From assembly GCA_002779595.1 (NCBI GenBank), contig PEWF01000111.1, forward strand, positions 1-12,229: a DNA stretch of 12,229 nt. Reading direction: 5' to 3'. The stretch comes from an archaeon CG07_land_8_20_14_0_80_38_8. Lineage in GTDB: Archaea > Nanobdellota > Nanobdellia > Tiddalikarchaeales > Tiddalikarchaeaceae. This document shows positions 1-6,694 of the stretch, piece after piece. Position 1 is the stretch's first letter. Each line of letters begins with the position of its first letter. The notes beneath the pieces are model-generated. The model had not been told where the DNA came from and did no database searches. It was given only the letters and a program-made list of their open reading frames with translations. A program made the translations under genes and the position numbers.

Positions 1-61
1 ATCCTTTAGGATGATAATCCTTACCAGGCTTCTCCCCTCCAAGATATAATTCTTTCTTCAT
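1..61 (-). CDS. Unrecognised protein, N-terminal 20 codons only (runs off window)
   Basis: An ATG overlaps the TGA stop of the upstream NuoM-like gene in the ATGA arrangement used throughout this operon, and the frame stays open to the window edge. The visible start reads MKKELYLGGEKPGKDYHPKG. It is hydrophilic, with no signal peptide or membrane span yet. I do not recognise it with confidence. The YLGGE..G.DY pattern loosely recalls the YL(C/S)GE loop near the C-terminus of hydrogenase-type NuoL/EchA subunits, so it could be a detached tail of the antiporter-like protein encoded just before it. That is a guess from 20 residues. Confidence 0.55.
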   Translation of the reverse strand, partial: MKKELYLGGEKPGKDYHPKG

Positions 62-774
62 ATTATTGCCTCAATTAATCCTGTTTGAATCCAAGGAAAC
101 ACCCCTAAAATAATGCAAGTCAGGCATAAAATAATTATACCTGCCTTTAATAATGAACCCGGCGCTTCATGATGCGCACCTGCGCATGCATAACTTACCA
201 ATTTTAAATAAGTCAATAAAGTAAGCAGAGAGCATACGAAGCACGCGCATAAAAGTAACGGATGAATATTGTAAGCAAAAGTGTACAAAAAGTATTCACC
301 CACGAACAAGTTAAGCCCCGGCACTCCTGCAAGAGCCAGGCAGGAGATTAATATTCCCGCCAGTAAATAATTATTGAATTTAATGCTTTTGAAATCCTTT
401 CCTTTCACTGATACAAGCAGCAGCAATCCTGCCAGTAAAAAATTGGCTAACTGAACAAATCCAAAATAAGCAGATTTTCCAGCCAGTCCGCTGATGCTCA
501 CATCAAGAATAACGTATCCTGCCTGAACGAGGAATCCGTAAAAAATATACTTGTTCAAATCATTTTCAGCCAGCGCCTTAATATTGAAAAATATTATTGC
601 AGCAAAAGCCAAAAACAATAATAAAGAATAATTATTAATTTTTTCTGCAGATAAAACAATTAATGCACTTATGAATAGGAGAATAATAAATCCTTTTTTT
701 GCCATATAATGTAAAATTTTACGCGCATTAGTTATATAATTATTGAAACTATTAAATTTAATTTCATTTATCAT
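58..774 (-). CDS. NuoM/antiporter-like membrane protein, C-terminal half only
   Basis: This 238-aa protein has about seven hydrophobic spans (near 27-42, 48-67, 76-96, 104-122, 138-157, 168-193, 210-232). Two stretches match the second half of proton-translocating NuoM/NuoN/MrpD proteins. Residues 70-90 (NDLNKYIFYG...QAGY) resemble the TM8 motif DxKRLxAYSSxxxxGY, with K75 near the family's TM8 lysine. Residues 147-160 (LALAGVPGLNLFVGE) resemble the TM12 motif; E160 sits where NuoM has glutamate and NuoN has lysine. Family members are about 450-500 aa with 14 spans, so TM1-7, including the TM5 glutamate and TM7 lysine, are absent. No N-terminal half is encoded next to it: the upstream gene is the asparagine synthetase fusion, overlapped by 11 bases. 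Either it works with a partner encoded elsewhere or it is a reduced derivative. Family assignment is fairly sure; activity is unknown. Confidence 0.72.
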   Translation of the reverse strand: MINEIKFNSFNNYITNARKILHYMAKKGFIILLFISALIVLSAEKINNYSLLLFLAFAAIIFFNIKALAENDLNKYIFYGFLVQAGYVILDVSISGLAGKSAYFGFVQLANFLLAGLLLLVSVKGKDFKSIKFNNYLLAGILISCLALAGVPGLNLFVGEYFLYTFAYNIHPLLLCACFVCSLLTLLTYLKLVSYACAGAHHEAPGSLLKAGIIILCLTCIILGVFPWIQTGLIEAII

Positions 775-2812
775 CCAATTCCGCTTTTTTAATCACTAAG
801 TGGGCTGTATTCTCACCATCTTCAACAATTTCGGACTCAACAATTTTCAATTTCTTATCATAAAAAGGCGCGTTTAATACTAATGACTCGTACTCCCCGC
901 CCTCGCCTGCAACATTAACTCCGTACTTCCTGTTCAACTCTTCCAGTTTCTTCAAATCATCCGCGCTTATCATCCTGTTAAGCCATGACTTGCCAAAACC
1001 CAGACCAGCAACTTTCACCAAAATGAATTCAAAACCCTCCCTTAACAATTCCTTTAATTCCAGCAACTGCTCCTTATGCCATAAAGGATTAAAAGTTTTC
1101 AAGCCCAATTCCTCGCAAACATTCTTAACCCTTCCCCGCTGGTAATTGCTGAACAAAGCGCCAGTAACTACGCCGTCCAGATGGAATTCCTTTTTTGCTT
1201 TCCTGATTAATTTCTTCAAATCATTTAATTCATCTTCCTTAACTCCTTTGGTATAGCCGAAAATTGCAGGAATATTCATAGCCCTGCTCTGCAGTTCCAC
1301 AATTTTCTTCACAGGCTGGTGGAACATGAAACTGTCGGCATTCTCATTAATCATAGTTATCAAGCACTTAATGTCATAATTCTGCCTCATCATAACACTC
1401 AAAGCCAGATTGCTGTCCTTGCCCGAACTGTACAAAACCCCCAACCTCAGATTCTTCTTATCATAAAATTTCCTTAAAAATTCAGACTTTGTCAAAGGCC
1501 CGCTTAACTGCTCTAATACTTTGTCGCTCCTGCTGCCGTACTGCGCTGCTGTTTTCTTCCGCCACGCAATGCTCTTATGCACCTCCAATTCCTCAGCAGC
1601 GCGCCTGAGAATAATCTTCTTAAAATCATTATTAATCTTGAACTTTCCGGGAATCCTCAAACTCTTCCTCACCAAGTCATAATCAAGGAACGGCAGCCTT
1701 AATTCAATGTTGTAATGCATTGTTATAACATCATCCCTGTACAAATCCCTCTCGTACAATTCCTTCAAGCCGAGCAAACATTCATCATTAACATTATGCG
1801 CTTTTTCAAAACGCGCGTAGCCTGCAAATAATTCCTCGCTCCCCAATCCTGAGAATAAAACCTTAACTTTGTCCTTCTGCGCCAATTTGCCTGCATAAAA
1901 GAAAGGAATAGCCACGCCAACTTTGACAACATTATTGGACTCGATTAAATTGCATATTTTTTCCAAATCATTCTTAACCATTTCCTTGTCAAAATAAGCA
2001 GTTTTCAAGTCCAAACCATGAAGTTCTGCAGCTTTCCCTGCAGCTTCAATGTCAGGGCTTCCTTTGGCTCCTGCAGAGTAGCAGGTGAATTTCACCCCTA
2101 ATTTTTTCAGAATAACTGCGATAATTGTTGAATCCACTCCCCCGCTGAACAATAAGCCAACCTTGACATTTTCAGGAATCCTCTTCACCACACTCTTCAA
2201 TAGTGACTCCTTAACTAAGCAAGCCAATTCTTCAATGCTCTTGCTGTACTCCTTTCCCAGTGCAAAAAATTTCCTCTGCCTGAAAATTATTTTTTTAGTT
2301 TTCAAATCGTAAACCAGGATTTTCCTCGGATTCAACTCTTCAGCATTATTGATGCCCTGATTCTCCAATGCTTTCTTCTCGCTTGCAAAACAGAAAGGAT
2401 TAATGGAGTACCATAAAGGCTTCACCCCGATTAAATCCCTTGCAAGAAAAACTTTATCATTTTTTATTAACGCAAAAGAATAAACTCCGTCAAGCAAAGC
2501 TAATGCTTTGCTCAATCCAATCTTGTTGATTAATTTTAATAATAATTCAGCATCATTTCCCGGATCAAGACTGTATTCCATGATTAATTCCTTGTAATTG
2601 TAAATCTCGCAATTCGCAGCAAGAACACTGCCCTCGTGCTCAATAGGCTGATTAACAAATTTAACAACTGCGTGCAATAAGTGCCCGAGTGAGTAATTCT
2701 TTCCTGTGACAATCCTTTCCCCATCCTTGCCCCTGTCATGCATGATTTTCATTCCAGTCCTGACTATTTCATTATGATTGCCAGTGTTGAACGCGCCGAT
2801 TACGCCGCACAT
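764..2812 (-). CDS. asnB-dph6: Fusion: glutamine-dependent asparagine synthetase + Dph6-type diphthine-ammonia ligase domain
   Basis: This 682-aa protein carries two ATP-dependent amidation modules. Residues 2-180 are a class II glutaminase domain: Cys2 follows the start Met and would be the N-terminal nucleophile, with RGKDG at 27-31 and NCEIYN at 67-72. Residues 195-430 are the asparagine synthetase domain, with the PP-loop SGGVDS at 223-228, SGLGSEELFAGY at 321-332, ELRLPFLD at 370-377 and RKKTAAQYGS at 418-427. Residues 455-679 form a complete ATP pyrophosphatase/DUF71 domain (about 220 aa, normal for archaeal Dph6), with a second PP-loop SSGKDS at 462-467 and the Dph6 signature GEGGEYESLVL at 637-647. 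Dph6 amidates diphthine on elongation factor 2, normally using ammonium; AsnB converts aspartate to asparagine with ammonia from glutamine. All key motifs look intact. No other diphthamide gene is nearby. A TATA-like palindrome lies 29 bases upstream, so it may be transcribed independently of the POR genes. Confidence 0.92.
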   Translation of the reverse strand: MCGVIGAFNTGNHNEIVRTGMKIMHDRGKDGERIVTGKNYSLGHLLHAVVKFVNQPIEHEGSVLAANCEIYNYKELIMEYSLDPGNDAELLLKLINKIGLSKALALLDGVYSFALIKNDKVFLARDLIGVKPLWYSINPFCFASEKKALENQGINNAEELNPRKILVYDLKTKKIIFRQRKFFALGKEYSKSIEELACLVKESLLKSVVKRIPENVKVGLLFSGGVDSTIIAVILKKLGVKFTCYSAGAKGSPDIEAAGKAAELHGLDLKTAYFDKEMVKNDLEKICNLIESNNVVKVGVAIPFFYAGKLAQKDKVKVLFSGLGSEELFAGYARFEKAHNVNDECLLGLKELYERDLYRDDVITMHYNIELRLPFLDYDLVRKSLRIPGKFKINNDFKKIILRRAAEELEVHKSIAWRKKTAAQYGSRSDKVLEQLSGPLTKSEFLRKFYDKKNLRLGVLYSSGKDSNLALSVMMRQNYDIKCLITMINENADSFMFHQPVKKIVELQSRAMNIPAIFGYTKGVKEDELNDLKKLIRKAKKEFHLDGVVTGALFSNYQRGRVKNVCEELGLKTFNPLWHKEQLLELKELLREGFEFILVKVAGLGFGKSWLNRMISADDLKKLEELNRKYGVNVAGEGGEYESLVLNAPFYDKKLKIVESEIVEDGENTAHLVIKKAELDDK

Positions 2813-2834
2813 AAGAAGAGTATTACAATATTTC

Positions 2835-2848
2835 TTATTTTAAAATAA
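2835..2848 (-). promoter_or_regulatory. TATA-like palindrome, possible internal promoter for the AsnB-Dph6 gene
   Basis: A perfect 14-base palindrome, TTATTTTAAAATAA, spans the stop codon of the 171-aa membrane protein gene. Its centre is about 29 bases before the ATG at 2812, the spacing expected for a leaderless archaeal transcript. No Shine-Dalgarno sequence precedes that ATG, unlike several genes upstream. Promoter function is inferred from composition and spacing only. Confidence 0.4.
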
Positions 2849-3350
2849 TCGGTTCAACCAGTAAGTAACCCAAATCAAAACTGAACAATAACAGGAATAT
2901 TGTAAAGTTTGAATATATTACTGATAATATTATTGCAGTAATTTCAAGAATTGGGCGGATTTTTAATAATTTTTTCAGGAAACCCTTTACTTTGTTCTTG
3001 TCCACTATTTCGGTATTAATCCACTCTTCTAAGTGGCAGATAAGTGCAACTATTACAACTATTGAAGCATTCATTTCAGGAAAGCCTAATAATGCAAGCG
3101 TTGCGAGCAAGGTGCTTATTCCAATATAATGGCTTTGGCTGTCAATTTTTCCGCTGAGGATTAGTCCGATAATGATGCCGAACCAGAAGCTCGGCAATGG
3201 AATAACAGTAATCAAATAAGCAATCATTATCCCGTAAGTTGCAGCGAATATTATTTTCAGGGTTTCATTAATTTTCGAGCCTTCATCCTCAGCATTATCA
3301 ACAAGTTTAGTCAGTATTCCCGTGATGAACGCCAAAATTAAATTACTCAT
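2835..3350 (-). CDS. Unrecognised polytopic membrane protein, 171 aa
   Basis: I do not recognise the family. The protein has about five hydrophobic spans. Charged residues lie close to or inside them: KLVDNAEDEG follows the first short span, SGKIDSQSHYIG lies mid-protein, and HLEEW precedes a Lys-rich loop (KNKVKGFLKKLLK). Conserved acidic and histidine residues at membrane faces would fit a membrane enzyme or ion carrier, but nothing identifies one. A GTG nine bases upstream could add three residues. I chose the ATG because it makes the ATGA overlap with the preceding gene and sits five bases after GGAGTGG (3356-3362), a good Shine-Dalgarno sequence. It follows porB and the 85-aa gene in a tightly coupled run and is therefore probably co-expressed with the POR subunits. 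Confidence 0.75.
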   Translation of the reverse strand: MSNLILAFITGILTKLVDNAEDEGSKINETLKIIFAATYGIMIAYLITVIPLPSFWFGIIIGLILSGKIDSQSHYIGISTLLATLALLGFPEMNASIVVIVALICHLEEWINTEIVDKNKVKGFLKKLLKIRPILEITAIILSVIYSNFTIFLLLFSFDLGYLLVEPIILK

Positions 3351-3604
3351 TTGAACCACTCCACTATTAAGCAGGCTATGAAATAAGGAAATACTCCGAA
3401 CACCAAGAACACGCTTAAATAGGATAACAAGTTATAATTCTCTCCAGTGCCGAGCACGTTAAAGGAGCAGAAGCCATTAAGTGAATCGCACAGCACAAAT
3501 TTTGCATTAAAGCCTGTAAGCGTCAAAAATATCATGCCGCTGATGATTAAAGTGACAAATAATTTCTCGCTTTCAGGGAAAAATAATTTATTAAAGTGCT
3601 TCAT
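3347..3604 (-). CDS. Unrecognised small two-span membrane protein, 85 aa
   Basis: The protein has a short basic, aromatic N-terminus, a span near residues 15-32, a loop of about 25 residues, and a second span near 57-81 ending in EWFK. The loop holds C39 and C46, six residues apart, and would lie outside the cell if the N-terminus is cytoplasmic; a disulphide there is possible. It overlaps porB upstream by ATGA and the 171-aa gene downstream by ATGA, so it is translationally coupled to both and is unlikely to be a chance frame. I know of no such subunit in characterised pyruvate:ferredoxin oxidoreductases, so the position may reflect shared regulation only. Confidence 0.7.
   Translation of the reverse strand: MKHFNKLFFPESEKLFVTLIISGMIFLTLTGFNAKFVLCDSLNGFCSFNVLGTGENYNLLSYLSVFLVFGVFPYFIACLIVEWFK
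3356..3362 (-). promoter_or_regulatory. Shine-Dalgarno GGAGTGG deciding the start at 3350
   Basis: GGAGTGG ends five bases before the ATG at 3350. It overlaps the alternative GTG at 3359, which has no such site at a suitable distance. This supports the shorter 171-aa product. Confidence 0.6.
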
Positions 3605-4515
3605 TTCTCTTCACACAATTTTTTCAGTTTACTCCACTTTTCATCCACTTTGCCCTGAATCTCTTCCAGTAATTTCTTATTCTTCAGCAAGTGCTTAAAC
3701 CTTCCCTGCGTTTTAAAAAATTCAATAATTGGTTTCCTCTTTGCTGGCTCATAATTCAAAACATACTTCCCGTTTTCATATTCATACAATGGCCAGAAAT
3801 TAGTTTCAGCAGCGAGTTTCGCAATTTGAACGCTCATATTAGTATTGCTTTTCCAGCCAAGAGGGCACGGGCTTAAAACCACTAAAATGCTCGGGCCCTT
3901 TGTGTTGAACGCTTTCTCTGCCTTATTATACAAATCAATTAAGTTGTGCGGGCTTGCCTGCGCTGCGTAATTAATGCCGTGCGCAATGGCAATCTGCATT
4001 AATTCTTTTTTCCATTCCAATTTCCCAAAACTGGCTTTGCCTGCAGGAGTGGTAGTAGTGTTCGCGCCCCTCGGCGTTGCACTGCTCCTCTGAACACCAG
4101 TATTCATGTACGCCTCATTGTCATAGCATAAGTAAACAAAATTCTGCCCCCTTTCCAAAGCACCGCTTAATGACTGCAGGCCAATATCATAAGTTCCGCC
4201 GTCGCCACCAATCGCAAGAAATTTCACATCCTTCCTCAATTTGCCCTTTTTTTTCAGAGCCTTATACGCTGCTTCAACCCCTGAAATAGTCGCGCTCGCA
4301 TTCTCAAAAGCATTATGAATAAAAGGAGTCAACCAGCTAGTGTAAGGATAAATAGTGGTAGTTACTTCTAGGCAGCCTGTTGCGCACGAAACAATAATCT
4401 GCTTCTTCGTGGCTTTCATAACAGTCCTTACAATGCTGGGGAACCCGCATCCAGCGCAGCTCCTGTGCCCGCTTGCCAGTTTATTACTTGCCATTGCCAA
4501 TTCCTTGAAATTCAT
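3601..4515 (-). CDS. porB: Pyruvate:ferredoxin oxidoreductase, beta subunit (thiamine diphosphate and Fe-S)
   Basis: This is the catalytic beta subunit of a four-subunit 2-oxoacid:ferredoxin oxidoreductase, cytoplasmic, converting pyruvate and CoA to acetyl-CoA and CO2 with reduction of ferredoxin. Numbering from the ATG at 4515 gives 304 aa, normal for PorB. HRSCAGCG (C20, C23), a third cysteine at C44 or C48, and C216 in SPCPLGW are the expected [4Fe-4S] ligands. GGDG at 102-105 and YDNEAYMNTG at 130-139 form the thiamine diphosphate/Mg binding motif. A GTG at 4524 would add three residues; the ATG is preferred because GGGGTG lies six bases upstream and it gives the ATGA overlap with porA. 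A related 2-oxoacid such as 2-ketoisovalerate cannot be excluded as substrate. Pyruvate is favoured as the commonest use of this gene set. Confidence 0.93.
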   Translation of the reverse strand: MNFKELAMASNKLASGHRSCAGCGFPSIVRTVMKATKKQIIVSCATGCLEVTTTIYPYTSWLTPFIHNAFENASATISGVEAAYKALKKKGKLRKDVKFLAIGGDGGTYDIGLQSLSGALERGQNFVYLCYDNEAYMNTGVQRSSATPRGANTTTTPAGKASFGKLEWKKELMQIAIAHGINYAAQASPHNLIDLYNKAEKAFNTKGPSILVVLSPCPLGWKSNTNMSVQIAKLAAETNFWPLYEYENGKYVLNYEPAKRKPIIEFFKTQGRFKHLLKNKKLLEEIQGKVDEKWSKLKKLCEEK

Positions 4516-5648
4516 TCCCTGCACCCCACGTAACGTTCCTGCTTCTTATTCTTAATCATGTTGTAATAAATATTTTTGATATCATCCTCAAATATTTCCC
4601 TGCCGCCCAGACCAAAAATAACACTATTAATCTTTTTAGCATTCTTCAAAGAATTAACCACTTCGCTCATAATGGGAGGATTCGCGCCGAAACTCTCACT
4701 CCTGTCCATGACTGTTATCCTCTTGCAGTGCTTCAAAGCATTCAATACATCATCATAAGGGAAAGGGCGGAATAACCTGATTTTTAACAAACCAACTTTC
4801 TCGCCATTAATTCTTAACTCATCCACGACGTCCTTCACTGCGCCGCACACACTGTTCAGTGCAACAATCGCGTAATCAGCATCCTTTAACTTATACTTTT
4901 CAACAGCAGAATATTTCCTGCTGCTCATCTTTTCAAAACTTTTGCACACAATCTTATAATCTTCAAGTGCTGAAATCATTGCCTCGCTTTCCTGCCTCTT
5001 AGTTTCAAAATAATAATCAAACAATTCCAGAGGGCCAATGGTTACCGGCTTCTTAAAATTCAGCAATGACTGTTTCGGCTTGAACTTTCCGATAAAATTT
5101 TTAATTTCAGCATCCTTTAATAATTTAATATTTTGCAGGCAGTGCGAATTAATGAATCCGTCCTGCATAATCATTGCAGGCAGTTTCACGCGCTCTGCAA
5201 GTTTCAAACCAATAAAAGTGTTGTCATACACTTCCTGCGCGTCCTCGCTGTATAATTGAATCCATCCAATATCCCTGCAGTCCATGCTGTCGCTGTGGTC
5301 GCAGTGAATATTAATTGGAGCGCTTAAAGCCCTGTTCACGACGTTCATCACAACAGGCAGTCTTGAACCGCTCGCAACACCTAATATTTCAAACATTAAA
5401 GCCAAGCCTGCACTGCTGGTTGCAGTCATGCTCCTCACTCCTGCAGCGCTCGCGCCAACAGCTGAGCTCATAGCGCTGTGCTCGCTTTCAACGAGCACGA
5501 ATTCAGTATTAACATCCCCGTCTGCAACGAATTGCGCAAAATCCATCATAATCTCAGTCTGCGGAGTAATCGGGAAAGCGCTCACCACTTCAGGATTAAT
5601 CTGCTTCATTGCAAAACTTGCAGCCTGCGCACCGGTTAATTCAGTCAT
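4512..5648 (-). CDS. porA: Pyruvate:ferredoxin oxidoreductase, alpha subunit
   Basis: This 378-aa protein matches the usual PorA length of 370-400 aa. The N-terminal pyrimidine-binding domain carries the family motif AFPITPQTE (24-32), followed by ESEHSAM (54-60) and TATSSAGLALM (75-85), where the glutamate region is expected to contact the thiamine diphosphate held by the beta subunit. The C-terminal third (ITVMDRSESFGANPP, then GLGGRE) matches the transketolase C-terminal-like domain involved in CoA binding in this family. The ATG overlaps the porD stop (ATGA), with GGAGTG (5655-5660) six bases upstream. It is the third gene of the gamma-delta-alpha-beta order typical of archaeal Por/Vor operons. 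No defect is seen. Confidence 0.94.
   Translation of the reverse strand: MTELTGAQAASFAMKQINPEVVSAFPITPQTEIMMDFAQFVADGDVNTEFVLVESEHSAMSSAVGASAAGVRSMTATSSAGLALMFEILGVASGSRLPVVMNVVNRALSAPINIHCDHSDSMDCRDIGWIQLYSEDAQEVYDNTFIGLKLAERVKLPAMIMQDGFINSHCLQNIKLLKDAEIKNFIGKFKPKQSLLNFKKPVTIGPLELFDYYFETKRQESEAMISALEDYKIVCKSFEKMSSRKYSAVEKYKLKDADYAIVALNSVCGAVKDVVDELRINGEKVGLLKIRLFRPFPYDDVLNALKHCKRITVMDRSESFGANPPIMSEVVNSLKNAKKINSVIFGLGGREIFEDDIKNIYYNMIKNKKQERYVGCRE
4522..4527 (-). promoter_or_regulatory. Shine-Dalgarno GGGGTG deciding the porB start
   Basis: GGGGTG is six bases before the ATG at 4515 and overlaps the alternative GTG start at 4524. It therefore supports the shorter porB. Confidence 0.55.
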
Positions 5649-5932
5649 AATTCACACTCCGTGTCAAGTTCCATAACAATTGCCTTAAAAGGGCATTCAG
5701 TTGCGCAAATCCCGCACCCTTTGCAGTAATCCAAATCAAAATGATTCAATTTCCCGTTCTTCACCTTGATGCAGTTTTCAGGGCAATAATTAACGCAGAT
5801 TAAGCAGTTAGTGCACTTCTTCTCGTCCCTTTCAGGCTTGAAACTCTTCCAGTCACCAGTTTTATATTCTTCACTGTTTCCTGCCTTTGTTATCATTCCG
5901 CCTATTGGAATCTGCTTGTAATTCTTTTTCAT
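5645..5932 (-). CDS. porD: Pyruvate:ferredoxin oxidoreductase, delta subunit (2x[4Fe-4S] ferredoxin-like)
   Basis: The 95-aa protein has two CxxCxxCxxxCP motifs: C40, C43, C46, C50 and C70, C73, C76, C80. Each is followed by proline as in bacterial-type 2[4Fe-4S] ferredoxins. The N-terminal 35 residues contain the GDWKSFKPE stretch common in PorD. The subunit passes electrons from the beta subunit towards external ferredoxin. An additional C54 follows the first motif (PENCI) and is not needed for the standard clusters. Its start overlaps the porG stop by ATGA, with a weak AGAGG upstream, and its own stop overlaps the porA start. Confidence 0.94.
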   Translation of the reverse strand: MKKNYKQIPIGGMITKAGNSEEYKTGDWKSFKPERDEKKCTNCLICVNYCPENCIKVKNGKLNHFDLDYCKGCGICATECPFKAIVMELDTECEL

Positions 5933-6477
5933 TTACTTGCCTCTTTGAATGCTTCTTCCAAAGCTTTAACATTATTCCCGGCAATTTCTTTGCCTTTTTC
6001 ATTGAAATAATCCTTTACTGTTTTAATCATTGAATCAATCATTATGAAATTGTCATAATCCGCAAGAGCTCCGAGGATTGGAACATTAGGCTTGTCCATT
6101 CCGACATTTTTCAGGCTAATCCTTGAAGCATTAATAGTCACGACTTTATTCCTGAAACCGTATTTTTTGTTGTACTTTTCAGGACTGCACGAGTCATTCA
6201 CTATTAACACAGTGCTCTTCCTCATCAAGTCAAGGGCAATATGAATAAGGGTTTTGTCAATTAATAATATGAAATCAGGCTTTTTTACAGCAGAGAAACT
6301 CCTGATTCTCCTGCTGCTGATTTTGGCGTACGCTTTTACAGGCGCACCCATCCTTTCAGGCCCGTATTCAGGGAATGCCTGAATGAACAATCCCTGATTT
6401 GCAGCACTCTTGGCAAGAATTGAAGCAGCACTCTTCGCGCCCTGGCCGCCCCTGCCAATAAAAATATAATTCTTCAT
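5929..6477 (-). CDS. porG: Pyruvate:ferredoxin oxidoreductase, gamma subunit
   Basis: The 182-aa protein is the normal PorG size. It opens with IGRGGQGAKSAASIL, the glycine-rich motif of the family, followed by EYGPERMGAPVKAY (37-50), the conserved FGPERRGAPV-type element. The gamma subunit is a structural and CoA-proximal part of the heterotetramer. This is the first gene of the operon. The ATG is preceded by a TATA-like TTTAAATAAA centred about 29 bases upstream and no Shine-Dalgarno sequence, which suggests a leaderless transcript; later genes in the operon do carry Shine-Dalgarno sequences. It diverges from the small membrane-protein gene on the other strand. Confidence 0.93.
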   Translation of the reverse strand: MKNYIFIGRGGQGAKSAASILAKSAANQGLFIQAFPEYGPERMGAPVKAYAKISSRRIRSFSAVKKPDFILLIDKTLIHIALDLMRKSTVLIVNDSCSPEKYNKKYGFRNKVVTINASRISLKNVGMDKPNVPILGALADYDNFIMIDSMIKTVKDYFNEKGKEIAGNNVKALEEAFKEASK

Positions 6478-6542
6478 CTGGAAATTAATATTGTGAGGAT
6501 TTTATTTAAATCTTTTTAAATAAGCATTTAATATTATTTCTA
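6478..6542. promoter_or_regulatory. Divergent promoter region between porG and the 48-aa membrane protein gene
   Basis: The 65-base AT-rich gap holds two TATA-like elements. On the minus strand TTTAAATAAA (6501-6510) lies about 29 bases before the porG ATG. On the plus strand TTTTTAAATA (6513-6522) lies about 26 bases before the ATG at 6543. Both spacings fit leaderless archaeal transcription. The two elements are nearly adjacent, so the two directions might compete. No operator-like inverted repeat stands out. Confidence 0.55.
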
Positions 6543-6689
6543 ATGCTTGGCTGGTTCGGGAAAAAGGATGAAAAGAAAGGCAGTAAGTTCAGGTACGTAT
6601 TGGCCCTTATTGTTCTGGGGTTATTCCTGCCGTTCATGATTATAGTATTCGCGTTCAGGCTATTATTCTCCAACAAGAAAAAATTATGA
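6543..6689 (+). CDS. Small single-span membrane protein, 48 aa
   Basis: The frame encodes a Lys-rich N-terminus (MLGWFGKKDEKKGSKFRY), one hydrophobic span at about 18-42, and a basic tail (SNKKKL). The basic flanks make the orientation ambiguous. Support for it being real comes from the TATA-like box at leaderless spacing, the coherent soluble-span-basic layout, and the fact that it fills the gap to the convergent PRC-barrel gene with only five bases between the stops. I do not recognise it; it does not show the Sec61-beta pattern. It could be a small regulatory or complex-stabilising membrane protein, but nothing here shows its partner. Confidence 0.55.
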   Translation: MLGWFGKKDEKKGSKFRYVLALIVLGLFLPFMIIVFAFRLLFSNKKKL

Positions 6690-6694
6690 ATTTT

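Noticed and set aside
60..73. The Cys68 substitution (NCEIYN instead of NGEIYN) in the glutaminase oxyanion region, 764-2812 gene, residues 67-72 (coordinates here are approximate)
   Set aside because: I believe NCEIYN occurs in archaeal asparagine synthetases, so I do not treat it as a loss of function.
58..2812. Idea that a frameshift hides the N-terminal half of the NuoM-like protein upstream
   Set aside because: The bases upstream encode the intact Dph6 domain in another frame, so no antiporter N-terminus is hidden there.
6478..6542. Possible small RNA or riboswitch in the porG upstream gap
   Set aside because: At 65 bases it is too short and AT-rich to hold structured RNA, and TATA-like boxes explain it.
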